64,000 nucleotides of DNA from NCBI GenBank assembly GCA_020912385.1, contig CP087206.1:372001-436000 (forward strand), read 5' to 3'. Shown here piece after piece: positions 36,805 to 48,333 of this stretch (position 1 is its first letter; the number at the start of each line of letters is the position of its first letter). The notes below the pieces were generated by a model. The model saw nothing but the letters and a program-made list of their open reading frames with translations, ran no database searches and was not told where the DNA came from. The DNA comes from Neofusicoccum parvum. Its lineage: Eukaryota; Ascomycota; Dothideomycetes; Botryosphaeriales; Botryosphaeriaceae. Both the position numbers and the translations under genes were made by a program.

Positions 36805-38738
36805 ATGCGCAAGCAAGACGAATCCGTCATCCACCGCGCCGGCGGTTACGGCCCGGACGCGTACACGCACTACCCGGTCCTGATCGTCGGGGCGGGCGAG
36901 TCGGGCATCGCGGCGGCGTGCCGGCTGAGGGAGGAGCTGGGCGGGTTCGACCAGTTCCGGCTGGTGGAGCGGCAGAGCGGCGTCGGCGGCACCTGGTGGA
37001 TCAACCGCTACCCCGGCGTGGCGTGCGACGTGCCCGCCGTCTTCTACTCGTTCAGCTTCGCGCCCAACCCGCGCTGGACCACCTTCTTCCCGCCCGGCCG
37101 CGAGATCGTGGGATACCTGCAGGACGTGTGCAAGAGGTACAGGATCGAGGATAAGGTGCAGCTGAATACGGATGTGAAGGCGTGTCGGTGGGATGAGGGG
37201 GAGAAGGTGTGGGTGGTGGAGATGTGGCATATGGTGCCTGGGGTCGGCGATCTGAGCGTGAAGGAGAGGGAGAAGCTGATGGCGGAGAAGGGGGAGGGGG
37301 CCGTGTACGTGGCGAAGGAGGTTGTGAAGGCGAAGGTGGTGTTGAGCGCGGTGGGCGGTCTCGTCGAGCCGAGGGGGTGGCCGGATGAGGTTCCGGGGAG
37401 GGAGAAATTTCAGGGGAAGGTCTTCCACTCGGCTCGCTGGGAGCAGGACGTGGACTTGAAGGGGAAGGACGTGGTGGTGATGGGGACGGGCTGCAGTGCC
37501 GCGCAGTTCGTGCCCCAGCTCGCGGAGAAGTACGGTGCGAAGTCGGTCACGCAGGTCATGCGCTCGCCTCCGTGGGTTGTTCCTCGCCAGGCGCCGCCGG
37601 GTGGTGACGAGTGGTGGAAGAAATGGAGCTCGACGCTCATGACTTACGTCCCAGGCCTCAGCCGTTCTCTGCGGACCCTCATCGCCACAAATGCTGAGTA
37701 CGACTTTCGCCTGTTCAAGAACGGCGAGTGGAATGAGCGCGAACGCAAGAAGACTGAGGCCAAGCTCCTGGCCCACATGAAGAAGACCGTCCCGGAGAAG
37801 TATCACGAGATCCTCACTCCGGACTACGGTGTCGGCTGCAAACGCCGCATCTTCGACGCCACCTGGTTCCCGGGTCTGCACGATCCGCGCATCGAGCTCA
37901 CCACGCAGCCCCTGACCGCAGTGCACGAGAACAGCGTCACCCTCGGTCCCGGCCGCACGTATCCCAAGGAGAAAGACGGAGAGCAGGAGCCCGAGAGAAC
38001 GGTGCCGGCGGACGTCATCGTCCTCGCCAACGGCTTCGACGTGACGAAGTGGTTGCACCCGCTCAACGTCACCGGCCGGGATGGGCAGGACCTGGTCGAG
38101 GTGATGGAGCAGCGCGGCGGCCCGCAAGTCTACCAAGGGACGGCCATGGACGGCTTCCCCAACTTCTTCGTCATCTTCGGGCCCAACACGGCCACCGGCC
38201 ACAGCTCGGTCATTCTGGCGACGGAGAACATGGTCAACTACGCGCTCAAGTTCGTCAAGCCCGTCATCCAGGGCGACGTCGAGACGGTCGAGGTGAAGAA
38301 GGAGGCGGAGGTCGCGTACACGACGGCCATCCAGCGGGATCTGAAGGACACCGTCTGGAGCAGCGGTGGCTGCAATAGCTGGTACTTTGACAAGAAGACG
38401 GGGTGGAATTCGACGGTGCTGCCGTAAGTGTTGGATCCCTTTACCGTGGGTTGTTGCTGACGTGAGCACGCAGGTACACGCAGATCTGGTTCACGCTAAG
38501 GTGCATGTTCCCCAGGTGGTCCGACTGGAACATTGCGTACACGAGGAAGGGGCTCGTTAAGCTGTACCTGCAGAGGGGCCTGCGTGTGCTTACGCTGCTG
38601 GTGCTTCTTATTGGTGCGCTGAGGGCGCGTCAGAAGGGACTACGGCTGGCGCAATTGGCTGTTGTGGCGAGGCAATTGGCGGTTGTGGCGCCTGCTTATG
38701 GACGCGAATTGGCTAGACAAGTAAGAAAGGTGCTTTAA
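36805..38738 (+). CDS. Baeyer-Villiger-type flavin monooxygenase
   Basis: Two exons, 36805-38423 and 38474-38738, 50-nt intron (GTAAGT/CAG), giving 627 aa. I start at MRKQDESVIH because it lies just before the FAD fold; the frame continues upstream without protein character. FAD motif GAGESG is at 29-34, GTWWINRYPG at 62-71, the Baeyer-Villiger fingerprint FxGxxxHxxxW reads FQGKVFHSARW at 202-212, and the NADPH motif GTGCSA is at 227-232. Later blocks (VLANGFDVTKW, FFVIFGPNTATGHSS) also fit. The enzyme should insert oxygen next to a ketone or oxidise a heteroatom; the substrate is unknown. Exon 2 encodes a C-terminal tail with a hydrophobic run (VLTLLVLLIGAL) followed by Arg/Gln/Leu-rich sequence, possibly a membrane anchor. 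No partner biosynthetic gene is next to it. Confidence 0.9.
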
Positions 38739-39592
38739 GGGCGTCTTTGTTTTGTGGCTCTGTTCTTGCCTGAGGCTTGTATTGAGTAAGGCGGTCGGAT
38801 TGGTGCCTGAGAAGACAGATGATTAGATCTCGAGAACGCAAGAGCTGAACAAGATCAACAGACATAGAAGACAATTTGACCTTTCTGATGCCAGACCTCG
38901 GCCCACAATGGGTCCCGAAAGAATTGGCCCTCCACGTACATGGGTACATGGAGTGGTGAAGCAGCTGGCAGACGTGTGAAGAAAGCAAAGTACCTACCGG
39001 GCCGTTGGAGTATTCATCCGGATGGCTGTAGCGGTTGAATAATAGTAGTACGTCTGCATCCAAACGAATGCTTGAACTGGCCATGGGCGAGACTCATCTG
39101 AGTTGAAGCCGTCCATTTTCTTGCCGCCCCCATGGGAAGGTCGCCCTCAAGTGAAAGCCAAACCAAGTGCTGTACGAATACGTCATTCGCCGGCGGGAAG
39201 TGCGGAACTGTGTCCGATGTAGGAAGAGCTGGGAGATACGCATCCGTCCGCTAAGCCCACAGCCGACAACGTGACGCCTCTGCTTTTATTGTCGTCGAAT
39301 TCGCCTTTGATAGCCATGGCATAATCGCGCTTCTGATTGGCCCAGAATTGCAGCTAAGACGGCCTCGGGTGATGGGTTGAGGTAGCAGGAGGGGACGGAT
39401 CGAGGGCGGAGCGCCTCCGCTTTCCCCACGCTGGATCGCCGCTCGACGCTCGACGCTTGACGCTTGACGCTGCAGCCACAGGCAGCGCGCCCCAGACACC
39501 GCACGACACGCCCACCCGCGGCGCGCACACGGCGACGACTCTCGCGTCTGCCGGCCTGCTTCTCGCTCCGCCCTCCTGCACGACGCCCCAGC
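38739..39592. other. intergenic, monooxygenase to Zn2Cys6 gene
   Basis: Contains the monooxygenase 3' end and the promoter of the transcription factor. A minus-strand frame of 123 codons at 38713-39084 overlaps the monooxygenase stop and has no recognisable features. The last 150 bases before the factor's ATG contain a short CTCGACGCT/CTTGACGCT tandem (about 39,443-39,470). Confidence 0.4.
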
Positions 39593-42145
39593 ATGAGCAC
39601 GAACGGCGCCCAGAGCGCAAGCCCGTCGCTCGAGGCCCAAACCCCCGATGCGCACACGGGCAGCAAGCGGAAGAATCCCGACGGCTCTGACGCGCAGCCC
39701 ACCCAGCAGCGGGCCAAGCGGAACCGCTACATCTCCATTGCCTGCAACGAGTGCAAGCGGTACGCCCGCCCGCTCTCCGCCGACTGCCGCCTGAGTACTG
39801 ACGCGCCTGCAGCCGGAAGATCAAGTGCAATGGCCAGACGCCGTGCCAGCGCTGCGGCAACCTCCAGCTGGAGTGCATGTATGCGCCTAACTGCTGCAAC
39901 AACTTCAAGGATTCCGAGTACGCCGGCCTGCCCCGATGCGTCCTGCCTCGTCTGCCATGCTGACTGACCGACCGCAGCGAGTTCAAGCGCATGGACGCGC
40001 ACATCCAAGCGCTGCAGGACCAGGTCGACACGCTCTTCAACAACCTGAACAGCCTCCGCAACCACGTCGACTCCAGCGTGCTGGGCACTTCCGCCTCGCC
40101 CTTCCCCGACAACCAGTATGCGCACTCCGTGGCCATGTCGCAGGCCTCAGCCCAGGGCCAAGCTCCCAATGGCCGTCCCAAGCAGCAGCAACCCGCGAAA
40201 CACCCCCGCTTCCACGGCCCGACCAGCAATGCCTTCAACCTCGGCGTCGCCAAGGCAAACCTGCAGTCGATAGGCATAACTGCGACCGACGAGAGTGCTG
40301 AGGAGGGCGCTTTCACTCAAGATGCCACGCCGCTCGACAGTCCTCGTATTCCGCCGCTTGCTCCACCGCCGAGCTCGCACACCAGCAAGCCCGTACTGCA
40401 CACCACGAAAGATCCCATGTGGGCTATCAATAAGGATGAGGCAATCAGGCTGTGTCACGTTTGGAACGAGGAGATGGGGCTGATGTATCCGGTGCTGGAC
40501 ATTGAGGCTACCATACGCCATGCAACGCTACTGTACACCTTCATGGAGGCGGCGCATAGGACGCGCCTGGTGGAGGTTTCGTTCCCCGGCGCCGACTCTA
40601 TCAGCGATGACCAGACAATCATCCTCAAGCTCGTGCTGGCTACTGCGCTGATTCTGGAGGGGAGCGGGAAGAGCGAGCTTGGGACGGCCATGTTTCAGAG
40701 CATTCGGGCCAACGTTGAGGCTGTTGTGCTGGCTCCAGTGAATGTCCGGGGTATCAAGATGCTTACTCTGACTGTAAGTTCGTTTGCGCATCTCGCATCT
40801 TCTACCGCTAATTTCCTTAGGCCATGTATCATTTCCACCGAGATGAAGAGGCGACTGCTTGGCGAATCATCGGACTTGCCGCACGACTGTGCATGGAGCT
40901 TGGTCTCCATCGCCGTGAAACGTACGGCACAATATTCACAGAGGACGACGAGCGTTCTGCCGCAATTAGACTGTTCTGGTCCGTCTACGTGCTGGACCGG
41001 AGATGGTCATTTGGCACGGGCATGCCGTTCGCCTTTGAGGACACGGACATCGACCCCAATGTGCCGAAGCCGGTGAGTTTCGCAATTTCTGAGTAATGAA
41101 AGCCAGCCCGCTGACTGAGTCAAAGGACGATTCCACGCCATACCTAAACTGCATGGTCACTTACAGCAATATCGGATCCCGGGTGTGGAAATCCGTGGCG
41201 AACAGCGACAATGCACCAATCAGCAAAGAGGAGATTGGTTACCTTGACTACCAGATAATCCAATGGCATCGCTCGATTCCGCCGGCGCTCAAGTATATGC
41301 ACCCATCGTCCAGCAATCCCCAGGACCAGCAGCCAGTCACTCGCAGCATACATCGTTTCCGCGTTTTGCTTTATCTGCGGGCCAATCAGATGCGTATTTT
41401 GATATATCGACCCGTCATGCACACGACATCGTCCATCATGGAAGACACGACGGCGGCGCAGACGGTGGTGGACGTAGCCAAAGACACAATCAATGTTCTA
41501 ACGCATACCAACCAGACCACGGACATCTACCGCAGTCATCAGGTCATGTTCAACTATTTCCTCATATCGGCGCTGGCAGTGCTCTTGCTCGCAGTGTCGC
41601 ACGCTCCAGCGCATTTCAGCGAGTGCTGCAGAGACGAGTTCTACATGGCTCTCGACCTGGTGCGCGGCTTGTCGGCGAACTCATACGTCAGCAAGCGGCT
41701 CTGGCGGACGATCAAAATACTCAAGGAAGTTGGACCCAAACTGGGCCTTAATCTGCGTGGGGGCGGCAACCACGCAACTGTTGATGCCTCGGATCCGCAT
41801 TCTTCGGCAGCCGTGGCCATGGCTGGTTTGGCTGGGCACCCGGTGGATGAGAATTTCCTCTTTGGGAACAACGGAAACCGGACGACGAATGGACAGGGCC
41901 AGGGTGCCGGAGCGAGTGGGACTGGCAGCGGCACCAGCGAGAGCCCGAACGGCATGGCCAATGATCTGACGAGCCTGTTCGAGGCAGCAGGCGGGTTCTC
42001 GGCGAGCACAGGATTTGCACCGCAGAACGGATATATGATCTCAGCCAGCGGTGGTGAAGGCGGACCGCAGGCCAGCGCGGAGATTGTGAGCAGTGTGTTC
42101 GGGCACGACGATGAGCTGGCGAGGATATTGAGGGATTTGTTTTGA
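39593..42145 (+). CDS. Zn2Cys6 fungal transcription factor
   Basis: Five exons: 39593-39759, 39813-39917, 39978-40773, 40821-41072 and 41126-42145, introns 47-60 nt, total 779 aa, every junction in phase. The binuclear zinc cluster is exact: Cys 51, 54, 61, 67, 70 and 77 (CX2CX6CX5CX2CX6C), with the first intron falling inside it after CNECKR. A short coiled-coil linker (MDAHIQALQDQVDTLFNNLN) follows and should mediate dimerisation. The middle homology (fungal_trans) region spans about 270-560, with AWRIIGLAARLCMELGLHR and RLFWSVYVLDRRWSFGTGMP as its usual landmarks. The last 130 residues are Gly/Asn/Ser-rich. It is a nuclear regulator; target genes are unknown. It sits next to a monooxygenase and a lipase-like gene, but those are not an evident cluster. 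Confidence 0.93.
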
Positions 42146-42782
42146 TAGCACGATTGCACCGCAAATCTAGGCCTCCCCGGACACGCCGTTCGGGGAATGG
42201 AGTCTGTATAGGCATATCCACCGTGCACGTGCACGATCCACGATGTCTTTTCGGGGATGGGGCTGGGTGTCTGGGCAGACCGCGTGTCACCCGGTAGCTA
42301 GAAGCGGGATAGCAGCGCTGCAGGGCGTCGGGGGCGGCAACGGCTGCGATACCGTCGAACGTCTGTCCATTCCATTACTGCTTTGGGCAAACCGGACAGC
42401 GTTCCCCGAAGCGGCAAACAGACGACAGCAGCGCGGCTGCGCCAGGGCGGCGGGCGGAGAATCGTTGGGCCGCTCCCCTGATCGGCGGCGCGCAGCCGGG
42501 GAGCAGGAGCCACGGCGCGCGACTCGGCGCTCATTTCGCGCGGCATGTGAAAGTGACGACAGACGCCCTGTTGAGACCCTCTCACCACTTTTCGCCTCGG
42601 GCTGCGGTGCTATCACAGCCCACAACGTGTCCACCCGCCCTATCAGCCCACAGAGCCCATGTCTCAGCCCTTCACCCGACCCAGCTCGGCCTGAGGCATG
42701 CGCAAAGCGTCCGACTACCGAGCAGCCATGCGCTAACCAGGGCGTCCGTGTAGCTCCATAATACCACCCTCTGTCGTTGGCC
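42146..42782. other. intergenic, Zn2Cys6 gene to patatin gene
   Basis: Promoter of the patatin-type gene. GC-rich, with a CACGTG-overlapping CGTGCACGTGCACG run at 42,221-42,234. No gene seen. Confidence 0.4.
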
Positions 42783-44958
42783 ATGTCGCAGCAGCAGAAG
42801 CAGCACCCGCCGGCGCCGCTGCCGACACACCAGCCACGCCCGCGCCCGCACACGGCGCTGTTCCGCATCCTCAAGTCCGTGTTCCGCGTCTTCCTCGAGG
42901 TCGCCTTCTTCTGGCAGCTGGTGCGTCTCGCCGTCTTGTCTTGTGTCTTTCCACATTCCGCTCCCGCTCTTGCCCGCCGCCACGCCACGGCCTCGCACCC
43001 TGCCATCCCTTTGCTGGCCGTTCCCGCCGTCTCGCCTGCCGCAGCGCATGGCTAATGTCGTGAAGCGCCTGTACGCCTGGTGGTGGAAGAAGTCGCCGCG
43101 TGACGCCCTGCTCGAGACGCTCGCCGACGCGCGCATATTCGAGGAATGGGAGGCTTCCGCGTATCAGCTTGACGAGGTGCTGGGATACGACTTGTGGTAA
43201 GCTGCCCTCATCCCCGCCGCCTCTTCCCGCCCCTCCACAACCGCGAGCGAAGCTTGTTCTTGCGTCGACACATCCCGGAGCGGACGATGCGTTGTCACTG
43301 CGGCAAAAGCTTAAACCTCCGTTATCAGGCGCCAGAACCCCACTAGCAAATACTACGACTACCGCCTCATCTACGAGCGACTCCAGGCCATCATCGAGGT
43401 GCGGGAGGAGGATGACATCCTGGGCCTGGTGAACCTGCTGCGGTCCGGCCTGGTGCGCAACCTGGGCAACATCACCGCCCCGCGGCTGTTCAACCGCGCG
43501 TACGCGGGCACGAAGCTGCTGATTGAGGATTACATCACGCAGGTGGCGCTCGCCATCGAGTATGTCACCACCTACCCAACCACGCCCGGCCACGACTCTG
43601 GCCTGACCAACCAGGCCAAGCTGGACGTGCTGCACGATACGCGCCAAGCGTTTGGCAGGTCGGCGCTGGTGCTGCAGGGCGGCGCCATATTCGGTCTGTG
43701 CCATCTGGGCGTGGTCAAGGCCCTCCATTTGCGGGGGTTGCTGCCGCGCATCATTGCGGGGACCGCGACGGGCGCTTTGATTGCGGCGCTGGTGGGCGTG
43801 CACACCGAGGATGAGATTTTGGAATTCATGACCGGGGAGGGCATTGACTTGACGGCGTTTTCGAAGAACAAGGAAGATCGCGAGAAGCAGGACGTATGGG
43901 AGGTCTACCTCCAGGAAGGGAGCTGGTGGGGAGCCACACTCCTCAGGCGTATCATTCGTTTGATCCGAGAAGGTTATCTGCTGGACGCTCAAGCTTTGGA
44001 GGAATGTGTGAGGACGAACGTGGGGGACCTGACGTTTGAGGAGGCGTATGCGAAGACGAAGAGGGTGTTGAACATTACCGTGTCAACCACAAGCGGTGGC
44101 GTCCCGAACCTGCTGAACTACCTCACAGCTCCCAATGTGGTAAGACTCCTCCCAGGTTCCCAGCTCTCCTAGCCACACGCTAAACGTGACCCTTCGCAGC
44201 TCATCTGGTCCGCCGCCATCGCCTCCAACGCCTCCTCCTCGACGGCCGCCCACCCCGTCGTCCTCCTCTGCAAAGACGAAAACGGCCACATCGTCCCTTG
44301 GGCTTCGGCGCAGGAAGCCACCTTCCGACCTTGGACGCACGCGCCGCACTACCCCTTCGACGACCGCGAGTCGCCGCTCAACCGCATCGCGGAGCTGTTC
44401 AACGTCAACCACTTCATCGTCTCGCAGGCGCGGCCGTACTTGGCGCCGTTCCTGCGCTCGGACCTGCACCACCCCAACCCGCGGCAGGACGGCAAGTGGC
44501 GGTTCAGCATGCCGATCCTGCGGCTGGTGGTGCTGGAGGTGCAGCACCGGCTCAACCAGCTCGACTCGCTGGGCTTGCTGCCGCCGGGGATCCGGCGGTT
44601 CCTGCTGGACGAGAACGTGCCGGGGGCGAGCCTGACGCTGGTGCCGGAGCTGACGGCGCGCGACTTCTGGCGGCTGCTGGAGTACCCGACGCGCGAGGGC
44701 GTCGAGTACTGGATCCTGCGCGGCGAGCGCAGCGCCTGGCCCGCCGTCGGCGCGCTCAAGGCCCGCTGCGCCATCGAGGTCGAGCTGGACCGCGGGTACC
44801 AGCTCGTGCGGAGGCGGAAGCCGCTGGATGCGGTGCACCAGGGGAACGGGAGCAGGAGGGGGGAGAGGGGCGGGTCGGCGTCGGCGGTCGCGATGGGCGT
44901 GGGGGCGGTGGATCAGGGGAGGAGGGTTAGGGCGAGCAGTTTTGGGGGGGATGGGTGA
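42783..44958 (+). CDS. patatin/Tgl-type lipase-like protein
   Basis: Four exons: 42783-42920, 43045-43196, 43329-44139 and 44200-44958, total 619 aa, phases checked. The ATG at 42783 (MSQQQKQHPP) is the first in frame. A hydrophobic segment (SVFRVFLEVAFFWQL) lies at about 32-46. A DUF3336-like region (WWWKKSPRDALLETLADA, YYDYRLIYERL) precedes the patatin core: LQGGAIFGLCHLGVVKAL (oxyanion glycines near 214) and then IIAGTATGALIAAL. In yeast Tgl3/4/5 relatives the second motif holds the nucleophile serine of GxSxG; here the window reads G-T-A-T-G at 241-245, with alanine at the centre. That may be a trait of this subfamily or loss of activity. Later blocks LTAPNVLIWSAAIAS and RFSMPILRL...EVQHRL are typical. 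Role: neutral-lipid or phospholipid handling, inferred. Confidence 0.88.
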
Positions 44959-47900
44959 GGGGTGTGGAGGAGGGAGAAAAGTTTGGCGTTGTTTAGATGC
45001 GAGAATTGCAGTTACGTTCTCTTGGGTTCAGGTGTGGCTGTTATGCCGACTATTCGCGTGCGTGATGCGTGCTTTATCTGCGTTAGTCCGGTCACAGCAG
45101 AGATGTCGCAACTGTGTGTTGGGGTTAAGGCGCTTGATTGAAGTCCACCCGTCTGGAGATTTGCTGCTGCGCTTGATAAGACGATTGCCTCCTTTGCACG
45201 ACGTCTCCTTCGTTGAGACCTACGGTGCGGACGACACCGACTTAGAAGAACTTGTGGCTTTTGGGGTCGGTTTGTGTGGCTTCTTGCCTGCTACCGTATC
45301 GGCTACTCACTTCGGCTCTTCGAGGAAATGGGGTCATCATAGACATCGGCTTCGCGGGATGACGATGGTGTTCAGCAATGCGGGCAGAGCGATGCTTCGC
45401 TGCGTTTGGTGTTGTCACCGCACCGACTGTTCTGGAGGCGCGCGCAAAGGTCGCCGTGTTCGTAGTGTTGACTTGGGAGAGTGAACCAGTGGTCTGACGG
45501 CTGGGACAGGCTGCTTCGGTCGTTCCTTGTTGCGTCTTGCTTTTTGAGGTACCGCGGCGGTTTGTATGAGGATGAGTGGGCGAGTGGGGTGGGGTACGTG
45601 GCAGATGGTCGGAGTGTGGTCTGCGTATGACAGAGTGCTCGGGAGTATCTCAAAAGGCGATCGTATGCTTCGTGCTCTGTGGATTTCTTGGTTGGGAACA
45701 GCCGCGGCCTTTCTGAAACACATGAAGCGCCTTCCTACTGTCTTGGGGTTGTGGTGTAGATAACGACTGTGGATTTCTGCCGCGTCTTTTTTCTCGAGTA
45801 CGCCTCATCCGGACTTGCTCTTGTGTGGGGTGGCTTGTGGTGAGTCTCAGCGAGAAGAGAAACTGGGGGTCCGCAGCATCATTGATTCAGTGGTGCTGTG
45901 CAGCGTCGATTTTGTATCATTCCTGAATTAGTTGGCCTGGGGTGCGCGCAAGAGTCGTGCGGTAAAGTCAGTACGTCCTCGAATAGAAGAGGGAGAGTGT
46001 CTAGGTATTTCACTTCCGCGTCCTGTGCGGAAAACCAGGTGCAGACAATGACTGGAGAGAAGGGAAGACTTCTTCGCAGACTGTTTAAATGAAATATGCA
46101 AGTTCCGCAGCACAGCACCGCGTCTCCGTCAGGTGGTTTGCGGACCCTTTCTCACGTGGCTGTTGTCATTGGGACTACCCCTAGCGCTGTCAAGTGCCGC
46201 ATTAAGAGAGAAGCAGATGCTGTGCACCTGGAAAACTGTTTCGTGGAACTTTTCGGGATTCGGAAATCAACAAACGAGTACTCGCAACGTTCCAATGACT
46301 TCCTTTCGCCAGTCATCGGCCACAGCCAGTTCCGAATGCATCTACTCGTGAGAGAATAGATGAGTGATGGGATCCGGGAAGAATAGATGATGGTGATGAT
46401 CAGCAACTGCGGATGGTGATGTCGTGTTGCTTCGTTTCGCGGCAGCGTTGAACCAGCCAGCTTAAGGATTGTGCCCGAGACGTCCCACAGTGAGTTGTTT
46501 GGCTTCCCAAAGATAAGAAGAGTGACAACGGTCTATGACCGATAACCGAAGACTTCTCGTTATGCCCATCCTTTGCGCGTTTATGATGATTCCATAGAAG
46601 AAGTTGTCTTGATGTTTGATTTAATAGGCATCGAAGGGTTTATCAGGAGGCCCTATTCATCCTTCGCGCGTGTGCGGCAACACACGGACCTATTCTTTTC
46701 GCTCGTGACTGTCAGTGTGGTTGTGGCCCGAGACGACTGATCAGAGCATTGCCTTTGCCTCATCCAACATTCTTCTTGATAAGGTTGCTAAAGCTCCGAG
46801 TCCTTCCTTCCTCACTGAGGACTGCATTTCCGGCACCACAAGAGAAAATATTCGTCCCTCACTTCCACAAGCGCCTTACTTTCAGTCCTGTGCGTGTCTT
46901 TCCAAGGTGTCTTTGATTGACTCCCCCTCCTTTTTGAGATGGATTTCTTGTAAAGGTAGAGAATAGCAGTTTGGGTACAGCATAGACTTGTGGATCTTCG
47001 TTCCTCGGGATATTCACAGCCCGTCCGCTTCTACGTTGAAGTGTCGGCGGCGGAGGATTTGGGCTGCGCGACGGGGATATTAACACCCACAGGCAATGAT
47101 GAGCAGGGAAATTAAAGTCTCATCTGGAGAAAGGCGAAGCTTTCAATTGAAAGAGACACAGACTTCCGTTTGATTTACTAACGTGTGGTCCTTGTGGTTG
47201 TGTGGCTTACTGTAGATACGCGCAGGACCCTCAGCACTGGTACCTGCGTTGTAAAGAAGCTGGTTGCAGGAAGAAAGCGCTAGATAGTGGGGGCAGCCAC
47301 CGCTATTTAAACAAAAAAGGATTTAGTGGGCCCAGAGACGAATATAAGGCGCTTGAAAAGGCTAGCTGTTGTTGAAAGGGAGCTAGCGGCCACGACAATA
47401 CAAGGCTACGGGCGGCGTGAATTAATCTTGATAGGTAGAGTTACGCGGGAAGCTGAAAAATGCACCCGAACAGCTTCGACATATACTCGGAAGCACTTTT
47501 GCTTTCAGACGTAAGGATTGACCCCGGGTGGTCGAGGTGGCTTTCCGTTGGACCAGTCCTGTGTAAGGTCGGAGTTTCGCGCCGACCGACGGCCGCAGCA
47601 TTCGTTTGAAGAACACTCATCATTCATTCGAGCCTTACATCGCCAAAGGTCCCTGGTTTTTATTGGCTTAGAAGATGCAGTTGCAGTGTATCACTTATTT
47701 TTAGCCTACCCCGAACTTTGCAGTGAGATGATACAAGGGGATAAGCGCTGCTAAACTAGTGCACGGCAGAGCTAAGTTACCAGTGGCCAATCACGCCGAG
47801 ACAATAAGCTCCGGCCGTGCCTGTACTTCCTCTGATTGAACCGTCTGATCCCCACATGCGTCAGCGGCGGTTGATCGCGCCAGGAAGCTTACACGGACCA

Positions 47901-48333
47901 AGCATTCACCACAAGCATTGAAGCTGCGTGAAGAAGCACGATTCATCAAATGCCGTATCTGCCTTCCACTCGATCATTGCATTCACATGTAGATCTCCCT
48001 GATCTGATCTCTCGCAAAAGAAATGCGCCGCCACGGTAACGGAAAGATGAAGGAGCTTAGCCGTCAACATAGATCCTTCGCGACGATCCTTAGCCTTTGG
48101 GGGCTGCGGGCGGCCCTGTGGCTGAGGCCTCAAACGCAAAAGCAACTACCACAGGCAATCACTGCGGAATTGCCCTGTAAGACACAGCCGGACCGTGGGG
48201 GCTGGCGCTTCGGGAATCCTGCAGGCCGAGGGAACTGCATTAGCAGCCGTTCATCTCCTCCCGCATCCCTTCTTTCCGTTTTTCTTCCGACCGCATAGAC
48301 TGCCGCACCTCACTTCCCATCGCGTGGTGCAAC
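44959..48333. other. 3.4-kb gene-free stretch
   Basis: Lower GC than the genes around it. Only short frames (up to about 218 codons at the GC-rich left end, 44,828-45,484, which overlaps the patatin gene) are present and none reads like protein. The region 46.1-47.7 kb is AT-richer and could be decayed mobile DNA, but I found no terminal repeats or recognisable transposon protein. The right end carries the kelch-gene promoter. Confidence 0.4.

Noticed and set aside
36619..38469. 616-codon minus-strand open frame opposite the flavin monooxygenase
   Set aside because: It mirrors the GC-rich codons of the real gene; the plus strand has clear FAD and Baeyer-Villiger motifs, while the minus frame is a Leu/Arg/His-rich shadow with no domain.
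38713..39084. 123-codon minus-strand frame starting MASSSIRLDADVLLL
   Set aside because: Overlaps the monooxygenase stop, has no known motif and no splice-linked partner. Not excluded as a small gene, but unsupported.
42871..43992. 373-codon minus-strand frame over the patatin gene
   Set aside because: It crosses real exons and introns of a recognisable gene and has no features of its own.
36805..44958. Secondary-metabolite cluster made of monooxygenase, Zn2Cys6 factor and lipase-like gene
   Set aside because: No backbone synthase, transporter or other tailoring enzyme is present, and the lipase-like gene belongs to a general family.
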